Below, piece by piece: positions 48,601 to 59,704 of a stretch of 64,000 nucleotides of DNA. The stretch comes from Siphonodentalium dalli. Taxonomy: Eukaryota; Mollusca; Scaphopoda; Gadilida; Siphonodentaliidae. The stretch is from NCBI GenBank assembly GCA_032622095.1, contig CP136063.1, positions 120,240,723-120,304,722 of the forward strand. Direction: 5' to 3'. The position numbers and the translations under genes are program-made. The stretch's first letter is position 1. Each line of letters starts with the position of its first letter. Under the pieces are notes generated by a model, which was not told the DNA's origin, made no database searches, and saw only the letters and a list, made by a program, of their open reading frames with translations.

Positions 48601-51600
48601 CCTGTAGTATTTCAGTATTTAAATAGGTAGATGCATGCTATAACACATCTTGGGTTTATATTCCTGTGCCTGATGTCCATTTGGGAATTATTTTTTTAGA
48701 AATCTACATACTATATGTAATGTCAGTCATGAAAATACTGGTACCATTGTTGTTATAAAACTATAATTCATGACAATATAATAACCACATCTTAGATACA
48801 CTCAATATACCTGAGCCTGAATGTCTGTGTTAAAAATAGGCACCATTCAATGTCTAATTTGACCGCTAACAAGAGTTGAAATATGTAATGTCAGTCACCC
48901 GTAATGTCAGTCACAGCATGTAATGTCAGTCACGTTTTGCAATTTGTTCCTATTCTGATAGATGACATAAAAATCTTGTAAGAAAACATACTAGTAATTG
49001 GATTTGTAAACATATGCAGTTGCATATAGGTGCATCTACTACCGGTAAATTTTAATACTGTTCTCATGATGTATGTGAGCATTGAATGTATGAAAAACAT
49101 ACTTTTGGGTCCAAAAGTCATCAAATGCTTTCTAACAACACTCAAGAATTCAGTTTGTCAACATTTATTTCCAAGAGTGACATCAATTTCATCAATGAGA
49201 AAGAGAAAGCAGGTACCGGTAATTTACCCTTCCTAATTGCATGAATCAGGTTGGTTACCATTTGGGCAATAAGTAACTTGATCCCTACGAGGCTGAATTA
49301 ATTCATAGATACAGTGACAACTAGCAATTGTGTATCGTGGTGCACAGCGTATCGAAGCATAAACATTGCGATGTGCATTGCAATGTGAACTTCTGCATTG
49401 TTACAGCCCTAACTACAAGTGGGCTGAAAATTATCAGCTTGGTTATATATTCAGAAATTCATGTCCCCAGGTATATAATGAACTGTGTGCTCAGACTTTT
49501 GTGGCCAATGAGTTGTTCAACTTCTACAAGAAAGTCCACAGTATTATACTATCATTTTTCACGGGAGGCTGCCATACAATGACTATTCTTATCCACTTAT
49601 TTATTTATTCAACTTGTATAGATATATCTCACTAAATACTTGTAAACAAACTATACAGGGAAATTTCAACCTAGATTTGGTGTAAAATTTCCAACTGAAA
49701 TTCATAGGCATGAAATATTTGTTGAAAGTGTTTGCCAAAGTAAGACAACCTATGCAAACGTCCTCCCATTTCCCTGGTCTCCAAACGCTATTGTCTGAAA
49801 AACTTGTACAAAAGGTAATTGAGAATGTAGAACTAATATTTTGTTCTTTTATTTTCAAAGGTTATAAATGTTACGCACAAATTCAGTAACATAATACCAG
49901 ACACAGATAGATTAGTCTGTCCATAAATTGTTTTTTAAATACCAACTAAAATAATTGAAAAAGGTGTTCATATTAAAGTATTTGAATGTCAAACTTAAAT
50001 TTTAAATCCAGTTACCATGTACCTTGGATAGAAAATTTGTGTAATGTCAGTCACGCTTACATTAGTCAATGTCATGTTCGTGTGCTGTATATGGTAATAA
50101 AATATATTAAATGCATTTAAACCCCATAAAATAAGATTGGCAGGGCAATAATTACTCATTTGGATTGGAAACTGTTGCAAATATTTGATATATTTCATAG
50201 CGTAATGTCAGTCACGAAATTAGTGTAATGTCAGTCACGCATAATTTGGACAACAAAAAATATTTCATGTTAGTTCTAAGCTTAAATTTTGCTTTTAAAT
50301 TATCTTGAAATATCTACCATGAAAAATTAACAAAGAAAATCATATGAGTTTCTGTAAATTTAAGACAAATTTAATTTGAAAACAAGTTGGCACTGTGCCT
50401 TGATATTTTCATGTAATGTCAGTCACGCTAACATTGAACGATGCCATTTTATCATCACTTGACTAAACTCAGAATAATGCACATTTTTGGGTGCACCCTG
50501 GCACAAGCCAACATCACATATAGAAATAACATGATATATTTATAAATGTTGCTCTATTTATCACAATGAATCTGGAAAAATTTCTTTGAATGTAATGTCA
50601 GTCACGTGGAATTGCCCTGGATGTTTATACGATTTGGGACGGATTTAGCAGGAGCAGTGGGCCCCCAGTCATACTATGGCTTCAAATATTTGTTCAATAA
50701 ACTATAATGAATGAAGAGTTTGAAAAGTTATGTCATTAAATACATCCAAGAGTCTTTATTTATCTGGGACTATTTTACGTGGGCAAACAACTCATAGTTA
50801 TGTGAAACATCATTGCATGCCTTATAGAAGCCAGTGTTAGTTTCGCGTCCCATTTGTTGATTTAAGTATGTTTTGTTTTAGTTTTTGATCATGTAATAAA
50901 TACAATCTACAACTCGTCCCCAGTTTATAGCAGAATTTACAAAACTCATCCAGTAATAATAAACATTGGTTCCAATATTCCAATATCGAAGTTATCCTCC
51001 ACAATCATACGCTGTGCATTTTAATGCAACATACCTGTGCCAACAGTAAATGCAGACAACAGCCATCATAATGAAACATAAGGATTAAACACAGCCATCT
51101 GAACATCAATCTATTCCTTAAAGATTGTTTTATTACTACGTGTACAGTAATGCCCTAAATAATCAACTCCTTAACCACAGCAGAATTATGATTGAGAGCT
51201 TTCCGATGAATGGCAACAAGCCATATTTCTGACTATATCCTAAAAAAAATGACCCATAATTCTGCTGTGGTTAAGGATTTGATTATATAGGGCATTACTG
51301 TACATGTAGTTATAAAACAAATTCATCTCAGTGAGAGCTTTCCGATGAATGGCAACAAGCCATATTTCCAACTAAATCCTGAAAAATTACCCATAATTCT
51401 GCTGTGGTTAAGGAGTCGATTATTTAGGGCATTACTGATCCAAACTTCGTTTATGACCGAAATACATGTAGCTGCAAATACAGGATTTCGGCAGAGTTAT
51501 GGAACTTTCATTTTCCCTATTGAGTTTTTTCCAGATGATATATTTCTGACATGCAATTTGAAATAAACCAACTGGTGTTTTATGCCAAATACCTGGAAAT

Positions 51601-54600
51601 TGCCTTGTTTCTTTGTTAAGAATGTATGTTTATTGCACATATTATGTCTAATACTCTATTGACAATAGATTATAAGTTATTTGATTATTAATTCCAGGGA
51701 ACAGAAGAATGTTTCTGGGGCTATAAACAAGATTTTCACCGTTTGGGAAAGGTAAAGTAATCATTTCAAATTAAAATAGTCAAAATCAGCTGTTGTTATA
51801 GGTTGTATCGCTGAAAGACAGTCAACAATTTGTTTGGCCTAACAACCTACACTTCATCATTCATTTACCTTGTTTGGAGTGACATCTATATACAGTAAAA
51901 CCTCTCCAAACCGAACACCCTTCGGACCGGCCTTTCTGTTCGGTTTATAGAAAATTGCACTATATGATTGAAATGTGTTAACATCATTACTACATGTAAC
52001 AGTTGTCAAATCACAACCAAATCATTATTTAATTTAACTTTATTCGATAAAGTACCAAATAATATATAAATAACATAGATAAAACACACTATAATAAGAA
52101 TTAAAGCATGGTATATTAATGACATAATAATTGTACCACCGGTATATAGATATGACTGTGAATGATAAATTTTATGGTGATTCAAAATTTGTCGCTGAAA
52201 ATATTAATGTAGCGCATGTATTGTAGTTTTGTACTGTTGTATAAGCATACAGACTGATTTAATTAGCGTATCTTTGTTCGGTGAATGCTTTGAACTGGAT
52301 TATAACAGCAGGTGTCATATTAGATAACTGAGCTTATTTCACACATTGAGTGAACATTGGTGACTTCACGGAGAATAGAGCACCGACACTTTGTTTTTAC
52401 ATCAATCATCACGCTGAGGTGGACTCTTATTTTGACCACTGTCCAAACAAAACACTAACGAAGCTCGCTAAAAGTACACGATTGGCAGTGTATTGTCACC
52501 AATACAGTTTTAATTATAAAGGATCCCCAGTTTTCACCAAGGAGTGAAGGAGAAGATCAGTCGATCTTTTCGACCATCCTGGGCATGAAATCACAGGCGC
52601 TTCACACCCCACTACTCTCTCTCTCTCTCTCTCCAAAGCCAATAAGAGCTCAGCATCAAGTATGTCAAATCTACAGCACGTGCTTTCGGCGTTCAGTTGG
52701 TGTCGATTTCCGTGTTCAGATTTCGGAGGTAAAAATTAATGTATTAATTAGAAAAGCCGCCCTGTGTTCGGAATAGAGAGTTTCTGGATTATTGAGGTAA
52801 TTTTTAGTGGGAATGCACTTGGGTGAATTTGGCACTGGACAAATCATTCGGTATGGAGAGGGATTCGGTTGAAAGAGGGTCCGGATTGGAGAGGTTTTAC
52901 TGTATCACTTAAAGTTCTATTTTGTTGACCATCCTGAGGTGAAAAGCCACCTATCGCTGAGAATACTCTGTGTTATATGGATGTGTATTTTAGGTGGCCA
53001 ATCCTCAAACCACAAGGCTGATGGCAGCATTCTTTTCGGCAAATCCTCACAAACTATGCCACATGTATATATTTTCAGGTTGAGTATATTTTATGTCTGG
53101 TCTTCATCAGAATATGACTTGCAGTCAATGTCTGACTATTATAAACCACATTTTATCAAACACACTATGACAAAATAAAATAATTATTCCTTCGTTAGTT
53201 CATCATAAATGAATCAGATGTAAGGTAAACCAAATATTGTTTTGTTTCATGGCAATTTTTTTTCAAATCAGTGCGGGCGGGGCGGGTTTTATTATTATTG
53301 TTTATTTCCCTATCGACTTAACATCTAATGCGTGCATTATTTGTTGGCAAAATTGTATTTTCTATAACCATTTTTAGCTCAACTTTATGCAACATTGAAC
53401 TATTGCCATGGGTTGGCATGATGCGTCAACAATTTCCTCCAGCACACCCTACAAAACACATCCGTTATCTGATCACTAAACTTTATATTAATCTTTGGGG
53501 TGACCTCTACATGCGAGTCATCGATTTTTTCCCATATTCCTTAAAAACATGGCTTGAGCTGCCATCTTGGATTTCACATTTGAATCCATTGGCACATCCT
53601 GCAGCCAACTTTTATTGGAGAAATATTTTGAAAATTGACAGGCATGTTTAGGATAACTTCTAGATGGGAGATATCGAAGTTGAACATTTTTTTATAAAAA
53701 AACATGGCTGCCAGCAACTATCTTGGATTTTGTTCTTTGTATGACTAAATTGTTTCGCACGGCCTACAGCCAACATTTTTCATCCAATTTATTCCAAATT
53801 GTGAACATCCATTTTGCAATAATTGTTATGAGCCTTTGGTCTGAGATGAGTTTTAGTCCATAGCCAAATTCACAGCTTACCAGCTATCTCTAACACTGTG
53901 GCCTATTGTTGATGGCTCCCAACTTGAGTAGACTGACCTGCATACGAACATTTGGCTAGTTCCTTGATGTAACAGTTCATGGTAATTTCCTAGCACACAT
54001 CTAACATAATGTTGAGATTCTTGAAGCAGTAATGAACTCAATTCGAGTCTTCTACTAGTTCAGATCTTGTACTTTTATGGCAGTTATTCAATTCCTCTCA
54101 ATTTGTAAACTTGCTGAGAACGCCTTCCCAAAATTTCCCTTTAAAACTATAATTAAAATAAATTTTTGACATTTTTGTTGTTATATAATATTCTTGATGT
54201 CTTCTTCAGATAGCCAGGCTGCCAGTGGTAGATTTAATGTTTTAAATTTGTATAGCATTTTTCAGACCTGGGTAGATTTTGTATAGCATTCCCTACCAAT
54301 ATTTTTTCATTGTAAATTGGTTAACAGAAATTGGAAATCGCATCGCAAATTGTGATGATAATCCAGTTAAATCAAGCCCTTGAGATAACATAGATTCCTT
54401 CATGTGGTGTACATACTAGCTTAATAATTAAGTAGTTTTCTGTATAGGTCCATTTAAACTTTCCACCACCTGACATAGCTCAGGTGTGGAAACCCTTCGA
54501 ACATCATCTGAGCTACTCATCCAAATTCTCATCTCTTAGAGCTCTATTTTTCTTTTTCCAGGAACTCCAGAACTGATGACTCTAAAGTCCCTCCAACATC

Positions 54601-55294
54601 ATCCAAACAGAAAAAGAGGAGATCCAGTGCAAGTCCAAGCAAACCATATGATTCTGACATATTCTCGAATTTCAAAAATTTGCGATTTACTCCAGAAACA
54701 TGCAGCGAGAGGACTCCGAATCGGAGCAAATTCAACTATTCTGTTGCTATAAGTGCCAGTGGGTCTCCGAGGAGATTTTTAAAGGATGCCCGGTTGAAGC
54801 TCCATAATTCTGAAAAAGATCGGCAGCAAATCATCAGATCTGCTAAACTAAAGATACTCAAGCTACGTAGAATGAAAACAAAACTGTCCAATATGAATGG
54901 ATCAACATCATATTCTCCGTCAAAAACATATAACGATGTTCCACATTTTGGTTCATGTTCAAAAACTCATTTTCAGGATTTCTCAGATGTTTGTTGTGAC
55001 TCCTCTCAGACCTTCACCAGTTCTGAGGATTTCACTTTCCCAACAGATAAAAAGTTGTTCAACAGTAATCGCCTTCAGAGTCTTTCAAAACAGAGATGTA
55101 AAAATCATAACAATTCTTGTTATAAAATGTGTTCAAAGAAATTAAATGAATCTTCATCAGTTGACAGGACTTGCTCTCAAGAAGCTCAATTGGATTTTGA
55201 TGAATACACTGTTGGTGAACTTGCAAGCTATTTTGAAGACTTTGTCCATATTCCAAAAGAAATGTCTTCAATGGCTGAAATGATGTATGCATAG
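45586..55294 (+). CDS. OSER1: OSER1 homologue, spliced gene (three coding exons)
   Basis: Spliced coding sequence join(45586-45662, 51698-51751, 54562-55294), 287 residues plus stop, close to the roughly 292 residues of human OSER1 (C20orf111). Seen: an acidic/basic N-terminus leading into HHAFKKLCVD, which matches the vertebrate TAFKKLRVD block; TDDSK followed by a basic KQKKRR stretch at about residues 59-64, as in the vertebrate RRRRSKSP region; a Ser-rich middle; and a C-terminus ending IPKEMSSMAEMMYA, nearly the vertebrate IPKKMSHMAEMMYT. Known of the family: OSER1 is a peroxide-inducible, largely nuclear serine-rich protein, reported as a FOXO target affecting oxidative-stress resistance and lifespan. 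Both introns (6,035 and 2,810 bp) are GT-AG and phase 2. The ATG lies three bases inside its exon, so a non-coding 5' exon must lie further upstream. Identity is very likely; function is inferred by homology. Confidence 0.93.
45893..46650 (-). repeat. pearl-like family A copy in OSER1 intron 1
   Basis: An inverted copy beginning 230 bp after OSER1 exon 1. The terminal palindrome is at 45899-45925, then (TCCG)-type microsatellite at 45957-46016, then four cores with GAGTTATGG and ATATGGGTTTGATCCGA at about 46.13, 46.28, 46.43 and 46.58 kb. The palindrome arms contain GTAAACA, a forkhead-factor core, on both strands. Confidence 0.75.
47050..47260 (-). repeat. repeat with GAGGCCGATCACGATCGGC end, copy 3 (OSER1 intron 1)
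   Basis: The inverse of the 7.5-kb copy: CATTCCAATAATTTGTGTTA, CAGTATACTCTATAATTCAA, CCAAGGGATGGGTTAAACAT and GATCGTGATCGGCCTCTCG. Starts at TTAACCCTTCTATATTGAC. Confidence 0.6.
48357..50621. mobile_element. 2.26-kb element with 13-bp termini, TGGA duplication and nine internal motifs
   Basis: Body 48361-50617 starts GGGCAATTCCACG and ends CGTGGAATTGCCC, with TGGA on both outer sides (48357-48360 and 50618-50621). Nine direct copies of GTAATGTCAGTCA(C/T) lie inside. A 4-bp non-TTAA duplication is seen in Chapaev/CMC, Sola1 and some Academ elements; the termini do not clearly match one of these by eye. Open frames inside (49.3-49.6 kb, 49.6-49.86 kb minus) are short and unrecognised. It sits in OSER1 intron 1. 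Confidence 0.65.
48717..50605 (+). repeat. nine dispersed copies of GTAATGTCAGTCA(C/T)
   Basis: Starts at 48717 (final base T), 48885, 48901, 48920, 50041, 50202, 50225, 50413 and 50592, all on the same strand. Three form a tight cluster at 48885-48933. Copies at 50041 and 50413 share a longer downstream phrase (GC(T)TAACATT-like). The last copy abuts the right terminus. Such subterminal repeats usually serve as transposase binding sites. Confidence 0.9.
51143..51302. mobile_element. 156-bp Tc1/mariner-type MITE (TA-flanked)
   Basis: Body 51145-51300 starts CAGTAATGCCCTAAATAATC and ends with its complement (GATTATATAGGGCATTACTG), with TA on both sides. The arms extend about 48 bp. Followed by a half copy at 51331-51437. 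Confidence 0.8.
51331..51437 (+). repeat. half copy of the TA-flanked MITE
   Basis: GAGAGCTTTCCGATGAATGG...GATTATTTAGGGCATTACTG repeats the right two thirds of the adjacent MITE; the left arm is absent. Confidence 0.8.
51698..51751 (+). CDS. OSER1: OSER1 coding exon 2 (54-bp mini-exon)
   Basis: A 54-bp exon between acceptor attattaattccag and donor AG|gtaaagt. It completes the split Trp codon from exon 1, encodes EQKNVSGAINKIFTVWE and leaves two bases of an Arg codon that exon 3 completes. The reading frame runs through without a stop and the intron phases (2 and 2) match on both sides. This segment is the poorly conserved linker between the AFKKL block and the basic block, so its support comes mainly from splice sites and frame continuity rather than from residue identity. 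Confidence 0.82.
51891..52904. mobile_element. 1.0-kb Tc1/mariner- or pogo-type element in OSER1 intron 2
   Basis: Body 51893-52902 starts CAGTAAAACCTCTCCAAACC and ends GGATTGGAGAGGTTTTACTG, with TA on both sides. Inner similarity continues as CCGAACACCCTTCGGACC against GGGTCCGG. It contains a CT microsatellite (52615-52632) and a GAAGGAGAAGATCAGTCGAT phrase shared with the hAT element at 34.08 kb. No transposase; non-autonomous. Confidence 0.8.
53375..53790 (-). repeat. pearl-like family B, inverted fragment in OSER1 intron 2
   Basis: Reads tagctcaactttatgcaaca, ccatgggttggc and ctgccatcttggatttcaca, the reverse complements of family B end and core modules, and then a second core near 53.70-53.76 kb (ttggattttgttctttgtat). 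Intronic, non-coding. Confidence 0.6.
54562..55294 (+). CDS. OSER1: OSER1 coding exon 3 (terminal coding exon)
   Basis: This exon follows acceptor tctttttccag and encodes residues 45-287 before TAG at 55292-55294. Early residues carry TDDSK and the basic KQKKRR patch, a likely nuclear-localisation signal, then SASPSKP. The middle is Ser/Lys/Asn-rich with SGSPRRF and a basic segment (KLKILKLRRMKTK) that may be helical. The final 30 residues (YTVGELASYFEDFVHIPKEM, then SSMAEMMYA) are the signature of the family. No catalytic motif is present; OSER1 proteins are thought to be non-enzymatic and largely disordered. The exon has fewer repeats than anything around it and is the longest open frame in the window. 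Confidence 0.93.
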
Positions 55295-56340
55295 CTTTTC
55301 ATATACGAATTGTTTACTCTATGCATATATCATTATGTTACAATCATAGCAAGTAACATATGTTTACTTACTGGTAGTCGAGCCACTAAATATGAACTCC
55401 TTGTCAATTCCTGCTTCCAGAGACCACAGAAAAATACCTTTCTTCCATTTAAAGATACGATCGGCCATTGCTGTGGGTATAGCTGTTAAAATAGTCACAT
55501 CTGCTAAAACCGCCATAAACAGAAAGAATATTAATTTATATAATAGGCAGATGTTGTTCTTATATCAATCATAAATATCGCATAGATTGCATGTTATTGT
55601 CAAGTTTTTACGCTTTGTTATGTAAACAAAACATCAAAAACATTACAGATCCATTTGTTTATAGATAAACACTTAGAACTACTGGATCGTCCAATGAACA
55701 TGTTCCATTGCGCTGTGGAAGGCGAAGGTAAAATTATTAGTGCCATCAAGAATAGCATTCAAATCACACCAAATTTTATTTTAATCGACCCATTCTACCC
55801 GCTGTCTGTTCAAAATCCAGCTAATCCACGTTCCAATATATACCAAATAAGGAATTTACTATGAGTAGTATTGTGAGTTGTAAGTTGTAGACGCACCAAA
55901 TTAGGGTTTTTACAACCAAAGTATAATGCGCGTGAATCTAAATAAGGAAATGACGCAATATCGTTACTCTTCTTATAAACAATCCACTGTGCTTTTTGCA
56001 ATAAACTAAGCAACACTCGACCTGCATTTCTTGGACACAAAGTGTGTTTTGTGAATAATATCATCATTATGCTATACTATTAGTATATTGTTGAGGAAAT
56101 TATCATAATTTGATAAATGTTATCTCTAAATTATAACCCACAACGAAGGCCGCCCGTCCCTTTAAATTAAAAAAATATTGATTTTCTTAAAAGGCCATGC
56201 ACCTTGACATTGAGTTTATGGATGGCTTGATTGAAGTTGATTCAGTTTGAGTTCTGAGACCAACCTCAATGTCAATTATTTATATGGCAATATAATATCT
56301 GGCTCATTAAGGTATATACAATAACATGTACATGTTTTTA
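55295..56340. other. OSER1 3' flank, probable 3' UTR then intergenic
   Basis: No convincing coding sequence. Short open frames here lack splice context and known motifs. The stretch 55.57-55.65 kb and the end near 56.15 kb (gaaggccgcccgtcccttta) faintly resemble the TTAA-flanked MITE at 6.76-7.04 kb. Confidence 0.4.
56000..56005 (+). promoter_or_regulatory. candidate OSER1 polyadenylation signal AATAAA
   Basis: The first canonical AATAAA on the plus strand downstream of the OSER1 stop codon, giving a 3' UTR of roughly 0.7 kb. No transcript data are available, and non-canonical hexamers lie closer to the stop. Treat as a candidate. Confidence 0.3.
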
Positions 56341-57545
56341 GCTCACCTGAGATGAAATCTCCGGTGGAGCTAGTCATCACTCCTCGTCCGTCTGTCCATC
56401 CGACCATCGTCTTCTTTTATAGAACTATAAGACCGAATTGGTTCATATTTGGTGTGGATGTTCCTCAGGTGACTCACATTCAGATTTGTTCAAATGAGGT
56501 CACCAGGTCAATTGTTGCAAAACCAGGGCCATAACTCTATTCCTCCATAGTAATTCTTAGAATGACTTCTCAAGAACCATTGAGCCGATTTAGCTTATAT
56601 TTGGTATGCAGGGTCCTTGGGTGACTGGGGGTTCAGATTGTTCATATGAGGTCACTGGGTCAAATAGGGGAAGAAGCAGGGACATAATTCTTAAAAAAAA
56701 ATAAAAAAAATTCAGATTTAATTCCTTGCTCATATATATATATTTTTTTTAATTTGCCATTATAACATCCACCAGGGTGCCACACCAAATTTGTTTAAAT
56801 CAGTCGAAAATCGAGGACATGCAAACAGCAGATACTCAGCTATATGAGATATGAGGAGGGTGCCTGAGAACACAGAATGTTTACTTAACACCATAGAGAA
56901 GTCACATTGTGCTGTCTAAGGTGATTAATGAGATGGCAGTTAACAAAATCTGCTTGGAGTGACAGCTTTGTTGATTGATATCTTAAAGCTCTCTGCCTGG
57001 TAAAGAGTTGTATTTAATGACCTGTGGCTTATGAAAACAAAATAACTCCCTAAGCCAAGTGTGAATCTGACAGTTAGGCCATTAACCCTTTCATGACAGG
57101 AGATGCGCTGGTGCAGCATTAAAGATCATGTACCAGTGCATTCTCTTATATATGTGAGCCTCCCGTAGGGAGCCAGCGACATAACTTTCCATCAATTGTA
57201 ATTCTTAAAACGTCTTTGTATTAAGAACCATCAGGCATAATCGGCTTATATTTGGTATGGGTGACTGGGATTCAGAATTGGATCACTAGGTCAAATAGGG
57301 GCGGAGCCAGGGACATAATTCTTTCCCTCAATAATTATTCCTGAAACATCTTCTCAGAAAACATATTTAGCATATATTTGGTATGGAGAGTCCTTGTGTG
57401 ACAGGGATTCTGATTTTTTCAATTGCTGTCACCAGGTCAAATAGGGGTTCGAACAGGGACAAAACTCTTCCCCCATAGTAATTATTAAAATGGCTCCTCC
57501 ATCAGGCCTATTTAGTTTATGGTCTTCCTAGTCCAGTCTTCTCAG
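56338..57545 (+). repeat. pearl-like family D copy
   Basis: Starts TAGCTCACCTGAGATGAAAT and a CGTCCGTCTGTCCATCCG segment. Diverged cores follow, containing CATATTTGGT(G/A)TG, TCACCAGGTCAA, AGGGACATAATTCTT and CCATAGTAATTCTTA, at about 56.45, 56.60, 57.25, 57.37 and 57.48 kb. The tract from 56.7 to 57.18 kb interrupts it. Non-coding. Confidence 0.6.
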
Positions 57546-57754
57546 TCTTTACAGTCTGGTGAGCATCTCCACAGTCATTGACGTGTCTTATTATAAACAT
57601 GTATGCCTCCATTTTGTGTTTGGAAGTTTTTATGATGTTCGCAGTTTACCAGTACATGTGTATCTCTTATGGTATCTTACAGTATGCTTGGCTTACTTCA
57701 AGTTTCAACCCATTGTACCAGTTTGTGAATGTTGGACTCAAGGCAGTCCTGTGG

Positions 57755-58115
57755 GTAAATGTGCAAAAAGTTTAAAATTCTGTAAAAACATCACCACGAA
57801 GAAGAACATAGTTAAATATATAAACTTGGTTCTTATATTCATTATCGACAGTTCTCCACTGTTAGGTAAACAAAACTGTTACAGTGATTTATCAACAAAC
57901 ATCGCTAATTGTGTAATAGGTTCAATTATTTTTAGTCTGAATATGATTTTCAATACATTTCTCAATGCTTTGACCTTTTCCAATGTTTAACATCACGTTT
58001 TATTAAACTTTGGTAACTTATTGGACTATTAATTGGATTTTATCGGTAATTCCACTGTTTACATAACACTGTTGACATGCTAAATCTCATTATTGGAGAG
58101 TTGTTAATAAGGAAA
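57755..58115 (+). repeat. interspersed repeat, copy 3
   Basis: Contains TATTCATTATCGACAGTTCT, CTGTTACAGTGATTTATCAA and AACATCGCTAATTGTG as in the 7-kb copy. The 143-codon frame starting at 57559 runs into this repeat and is not treated as a gene. Confidence 0.55.
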
Positions 58116-58164
58116 ATAAGAACAAAGTTAATCTATTTTTTTCATGTACCTGATACTTGTTTGT

Positions 58165-58382
58165 GAAAATGCATTCTCTTATTTATGCGAGTCGACCATA
58201 GGTCGCCTCGCATATATAAGAGAATGCATTGGCTTAACACATTAAAAATTATAAAATTGTTAAAGAATGTAAGAAAAAAATGGTAAAAAGTGTTAAAAAA
58301 ATATTTTTTTTAGGCCAATGCATTCTCTTATATATGCGAGGCGACCTATGGTTGACTCGCATATATAAGAGAATGCATTGGC
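58165..58382. repeat. two hairpin copies, same family as 336-402
   Basis: Hairpins at about 58168-58231 and 58315-58381 share ATGCATTCTCTTATATATGC and its complement with the copy at 336. The second is also exactly 67 nt. The AT-rich spacer (ttaaaaaatatttttttt) resembles the inner part of the MITE at 285-543. Confidence 0.8.
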
Positions 58383-58512
58383 ACAGGGCATAACTGTAAC
58401 CATCACAATGTGGTCAAGGAGCCGGTTCCAATGATATCCATATTCGTATGGTTCTATTGAGACAGACCGAAGATATTTTAGGCTGTTGAAGCTTTATTTG
58501 GCCGGTTTGTTG

Positions 58513-59704
58513 GGTAAAGGGTAGTCCAAGTCTTCTCGTACTAAAACCGGCTAAGATATTGGGATGGAGGTGCCGGTCTTTAGTCCGAGTTCCAGGCCCA
58601 TGCATTCTTATGACACGACTTAAGCGTTAGTGACCCGCTCAAATAAAACCACAATTATATGAAATAAAATATCACAATTGCGACAATAAACGGATATTTT
58701 CCGCAGAAGACATGCTATTTTATCTGAAACCCACATCAGTTGTGAATTTAAAACGGTAATTTAATGCGAAAAGAGACATTTACCTCAATGTTTACAATTT
58801 TTTAAAAGTATGCGAACTCGGTTGACCTCGCGAACTGTGTTCGGCATTTTCCGTTGAAAATATTCCGTAGATTTTGGACAACAACGCAAATTACGATGAA
58901 TTCTCCATTGTAATCGTAATTATGTGTGTCAATAAATAAAATAATAAATAGATTAATTAAACATTGGAGATATAAATGTAATACACTAAATAAATGAACC
59001 TTAAGTTTGAAAAGTCCCACTAAAACGGAAGAACTATATTTCGAAACTGTGTGATTCGGTTCTCCGATTATTTTATCAACACAGATGTCAAAATGCACAT
59101 CACACGCATGGCAACTTGGCAAGTCAGACACAAGAGTTCTAATTTGCTCCAATTTTGACAAGTTGCTTGCGAAAATTGTCAACAAAACTACCGTTCTGAT
59201 CCTCCATTATGTCATTAAGTTTTTTGTGCGGGAATTGTTCTGAAAGCACATAGAAAACTGGACTTTCGGGCGATCGGTTTTCGCCATTTTTGTTCGGAAA
59301 ACCCGCGCTATATATAGAAATGGAAAGTAGAATTCCCAGAACAAACAGCGGATTATGCCGAACTTATTCGGACCACTTCGGCTTTCGGTTAAAACGTAAA
59401 CAAACAGAGAAACAAATCGATGTTTGTGTCAATCAACCGGAATATTCTATGTGTAATTTAACATTAAAGTTAGATTATTATACACCATTATGACCATAAG
59501 ATGTAAGCCTTTCCGATGTATATAGCATCATGTATTGATTTGCTAGGTAAATCGAGTAAAATACACCACAAATTCCCGCCACAGATCGTGGGCGTAAGTC
59601 GTGTCATAGGATTGGTATACAAGCGGTCTTGGACTAAAGACCGGCACCTCCATCCCAATATCTTAGCCGGTTTTAGTACGAGAAGACTTGGACTAGGTAA
59701 AGGG
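58513..59704. mobile_element. 1.17-kb MULE-like element with 9-bp duplication
   Basis: Body 58522-59695 is flanked by GGTAAAGGG (58513-58521 and 59696-59704). Termini are 65-bp perfect inverted repeats beginning TAGTCCAAGTCTTCTCGTAC, with weaker inverted similarity continuing inward (ATGACACGACTTA). Duplication length and long termini suggest a Mutator-like element. The interior carries a minus-strand reading frame with a TATA-like motif (see separate entry). Confidence 0.82.
58802..59287 (-). pseudogene. unrecognised reading frame inside the MULE-like element
   Basis: From ATG at 59287 (reading down) the frame MAKTDRPKVQFSMCFQNNSR... runs 26 codons to a single TAA (59209-59207). It then stays open in the same frame for about 135 further codons to TAA at 58802-58804, including LPSCHACDVHFDICVDKIIG. 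TATATATAG lies about 25 nt upstream of the ATG. The CxxC pair resembles the start of a small zinc-finger domain, but I cannot assign a family. It may be the element's own decayed protein or a host exon captured by the element. The second half is AT-rich and may be intronic, past a possible CTTAAG|GTTC donor. Confidence 0.35.

Noticed and set aside
57559-57990. 143-codon plus-strand frame
   Set aside because: Its second half is an interspersed repeat also found at 5.3 and 7.2 kb; no recognisable protein features.
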